Origin: Lachnospiraceae bacterium
GTDB taxonomy: Bacteria; Bacillota; Clostridia; Lachnospirales; Lachnospiraceae
NCBI GenBank assembly: GCA_009779895.1
Contig: WRBB01000030.1
Coordinates: 1-33,760 of the forward strand
Length of the DNA stretch: 33,760 nucleotides
Direction of reading: 5' to 3'
The notes beneath the pieces were generated by a model. It saw only the letters and a list, made by a program, of their open reading frames with translations, was not told where the DNA came from and made no database searches. Positions 33,340 through 33,760 of this stretch are shown one piece after another. The position numbers and the translations under genes are program-made. Position 1 is the stretch's first letter; each line of letters begins with the position of its first letter.

Positions 33340-33425
33340 TTACCAAAATTTTCTTCTACATATTCTGCAATTTCAGTTATATCATAAATAGATTCCCATG
33401 TTAAAACAACTTTACGCGCTTGCAT
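33340..33425 (-). pseudogene. RelE/ParE-type toxin, N-terminal remnant
   Basis: On the minus strand an ATG at 33425 opens a frame beginning MQARKVVLTWESIYDITEIA and continuing to EYVEENFG. This is how RelE/ParE-family toxins of Clostridia begin: a first strand with a KVxLT pattern, then a helix ending in a YIEENFG-like motif. The homology stops near 33340, where the sequence runs into the terminator of the neighbouring gene, and the open frame ends at 33261 as a chimera. About two thirds of a toxin is missing, so it should be inactive. The ATG overlaps the antitoxin remnant by 14 bases, as in live pairs. Confidence 0.6.
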
Positions 33426-33540
33426 TACGTCTAATATCTCCCAACTCTGTTATCTTTTGAAACGCTTCTTTCAAAGGTAATTCACGTTTTGCCTCCATGT
33501 CGTCAATGCCTCGATCGAACTCCTTGAAAAAAAGAATTAC
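33412..33540 (-). pseudogene. Toxin-antitoxin system antitoxin, C-terminal remnant
   Basis: Read on the minus strand, a frame closed upstream by a stop just past 33540 encodes KEFDRGIDDMEAKRELPLKE followed by AFQKITELGDIRRNASA and a stop at 33412. The GIDDMEAxRxLP-x-EAF pattern and basic RRNA tail look like the C-terminal toxin-binding part of small type II antitoxins. The N-terminal DNA-binding part is absent. It overlaps the toxin remnant start, which supports the pairing. The exact antitoxin family is uncertain. Confidence 0.5.
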
Positions 33541-33760
33541 TTATGAAATTCATTTTTGGAGGATTTTAAATTATTTAAAAATTTATTTACAAGCAAAAGA
33601 ATTCGTGGTAGTATCTTTTTAAAGATATTAGTATGGATTTTTTGTTATTTATGAAATTGAAATGAAATTCAATAAAGCATATTATGAAAAAATACCGTGT
33701 GTGTCGAGGGAATCTTTTGTAATAAGATAAACTTGATAGACACGGTTTTTTAAAACTTAC
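33541..33760. other. AT-rich tail without a gene
   Basis: I see no coding frame here. It contains a promoter-like pair on the + strand, TTTACA (33586-33591) and TAGTAT (33609-33614) with a 17-base spacer, which would drive something beyond the window. It also contains the inverted repeat listed separately. The antitoxin remnant to its left loses its N-terminal part at this boundary. Confidence 0.5.
33694..33751. repeat. Long-loop inverted repeat ending in a T-run
   Basis: ACCGTGT (33694-33700) pairs with ACACGGT (33740-33746) across a 39-base loop. An A-run precedes the left arm and TTTTTT ends the right arm, so the pairing can extend into A-T pairs with one bulge. It could be a terminator of a small RNA, a mobile element end or part of a leader that continues past the window. 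Confidence 0.35.

Noticed and set aside
33543-33671. Repeated 10-mer ATGAAATTCA at 33543 and 33662 as an attachment site or direct repeat
   Set aside because: It is too short and of AT-rich composition that is expected by chance here, with no element between the copies.
1-33760. CRISPR arrays, tRNA or rRNA genes, insertion sequences
   Set aside because: I looked for regular repeats, tRNA cloverleaf hallmarks and transposase motifs on both strands and saw none I could support.

Overview
The window looks like part of a low-GC Gram-positive anaerobe of the Clostridia, most like a Lachnospiraceae-type gut or rumen bacterium. I infer this from AT-rich DNA, strong AGGAGG ribosome binding sites, a T-box leader, SpoIIIE- and SpoVB-type proteins, an EFR1 ferredoxin, formate-THF ligase, a DUF896 protein and an ECF biotin importer. 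I could run no database search, so the taxon is an inference. Nearly every gene is on the + strand. The only complete genes on the minus strand are the three biotin uptake genes.

Region 1 (1-9767) is accessory. It opens inside a nonribosomal peptide synthetase (NRPS): the carrier-protein serine is at bases 3-5 and is followed by one last condensation domain. Packed behind it are a DrrAB-like ABC exporter and an Sfp-type phosphopantetheinyl transferase that would activate the carrier domains. Next come a biotin-protein ligase without a DNA-binding domain and, converging on it, a biotin importer (bioY, ATPase, EcfT). A divergent promoter region leads to an EFR1 flavodoxin/ferredoxin protein and then to a second ABC exporter pair that is clearly paralogous to the first.

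Region 2 (9834-22622) is housekeeping: yebC, a CFI-box protein of unknown function, an FtsK/SpoIIIE translocase, fhs and folD (one-carbon folate metabolism), a zinc-ribbon/membrane/TPR/chitobiase-C protein, rlmH, an SDR epimerase-like protein, phoH-ybeY (RNA and ribosome quality), a SpoVB/MurJ-like flippase and a DUF896 protein.

Region 3 (22644-28887) is a tryptophan operon, trpEDCFBA. A consensus promoter and a T-box leader with a UGG (Trp) specifier codon and a clear terminator precede it. The operon contains no trpG.

Region 4 (28926-33301) holds less known genes: an XpaC-family protein, two tandem paralogous membrane-anchored proteins each built of two copies of one domain, a small membrane protein with a C-terminal zinc ribbon, and a stand-alone dihydrolipoyl-acyltransferase-like protein whose catalytic histidine motif is altered. 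A strong terminator follows. The last 420 bases hold the degraded remains of a RelE/ParE-type toxin-antitoxin pair on the minus strand, then AT-rich DNA with a promoter-like site and a long-loop inverted repeat.

The most promising under-described material is the XpaC/tandem-duplicate/zinc-ribbon module (29015-32348), the altered acyltransferase next to it, and the NRPS export cluster with its duplicated exporter.
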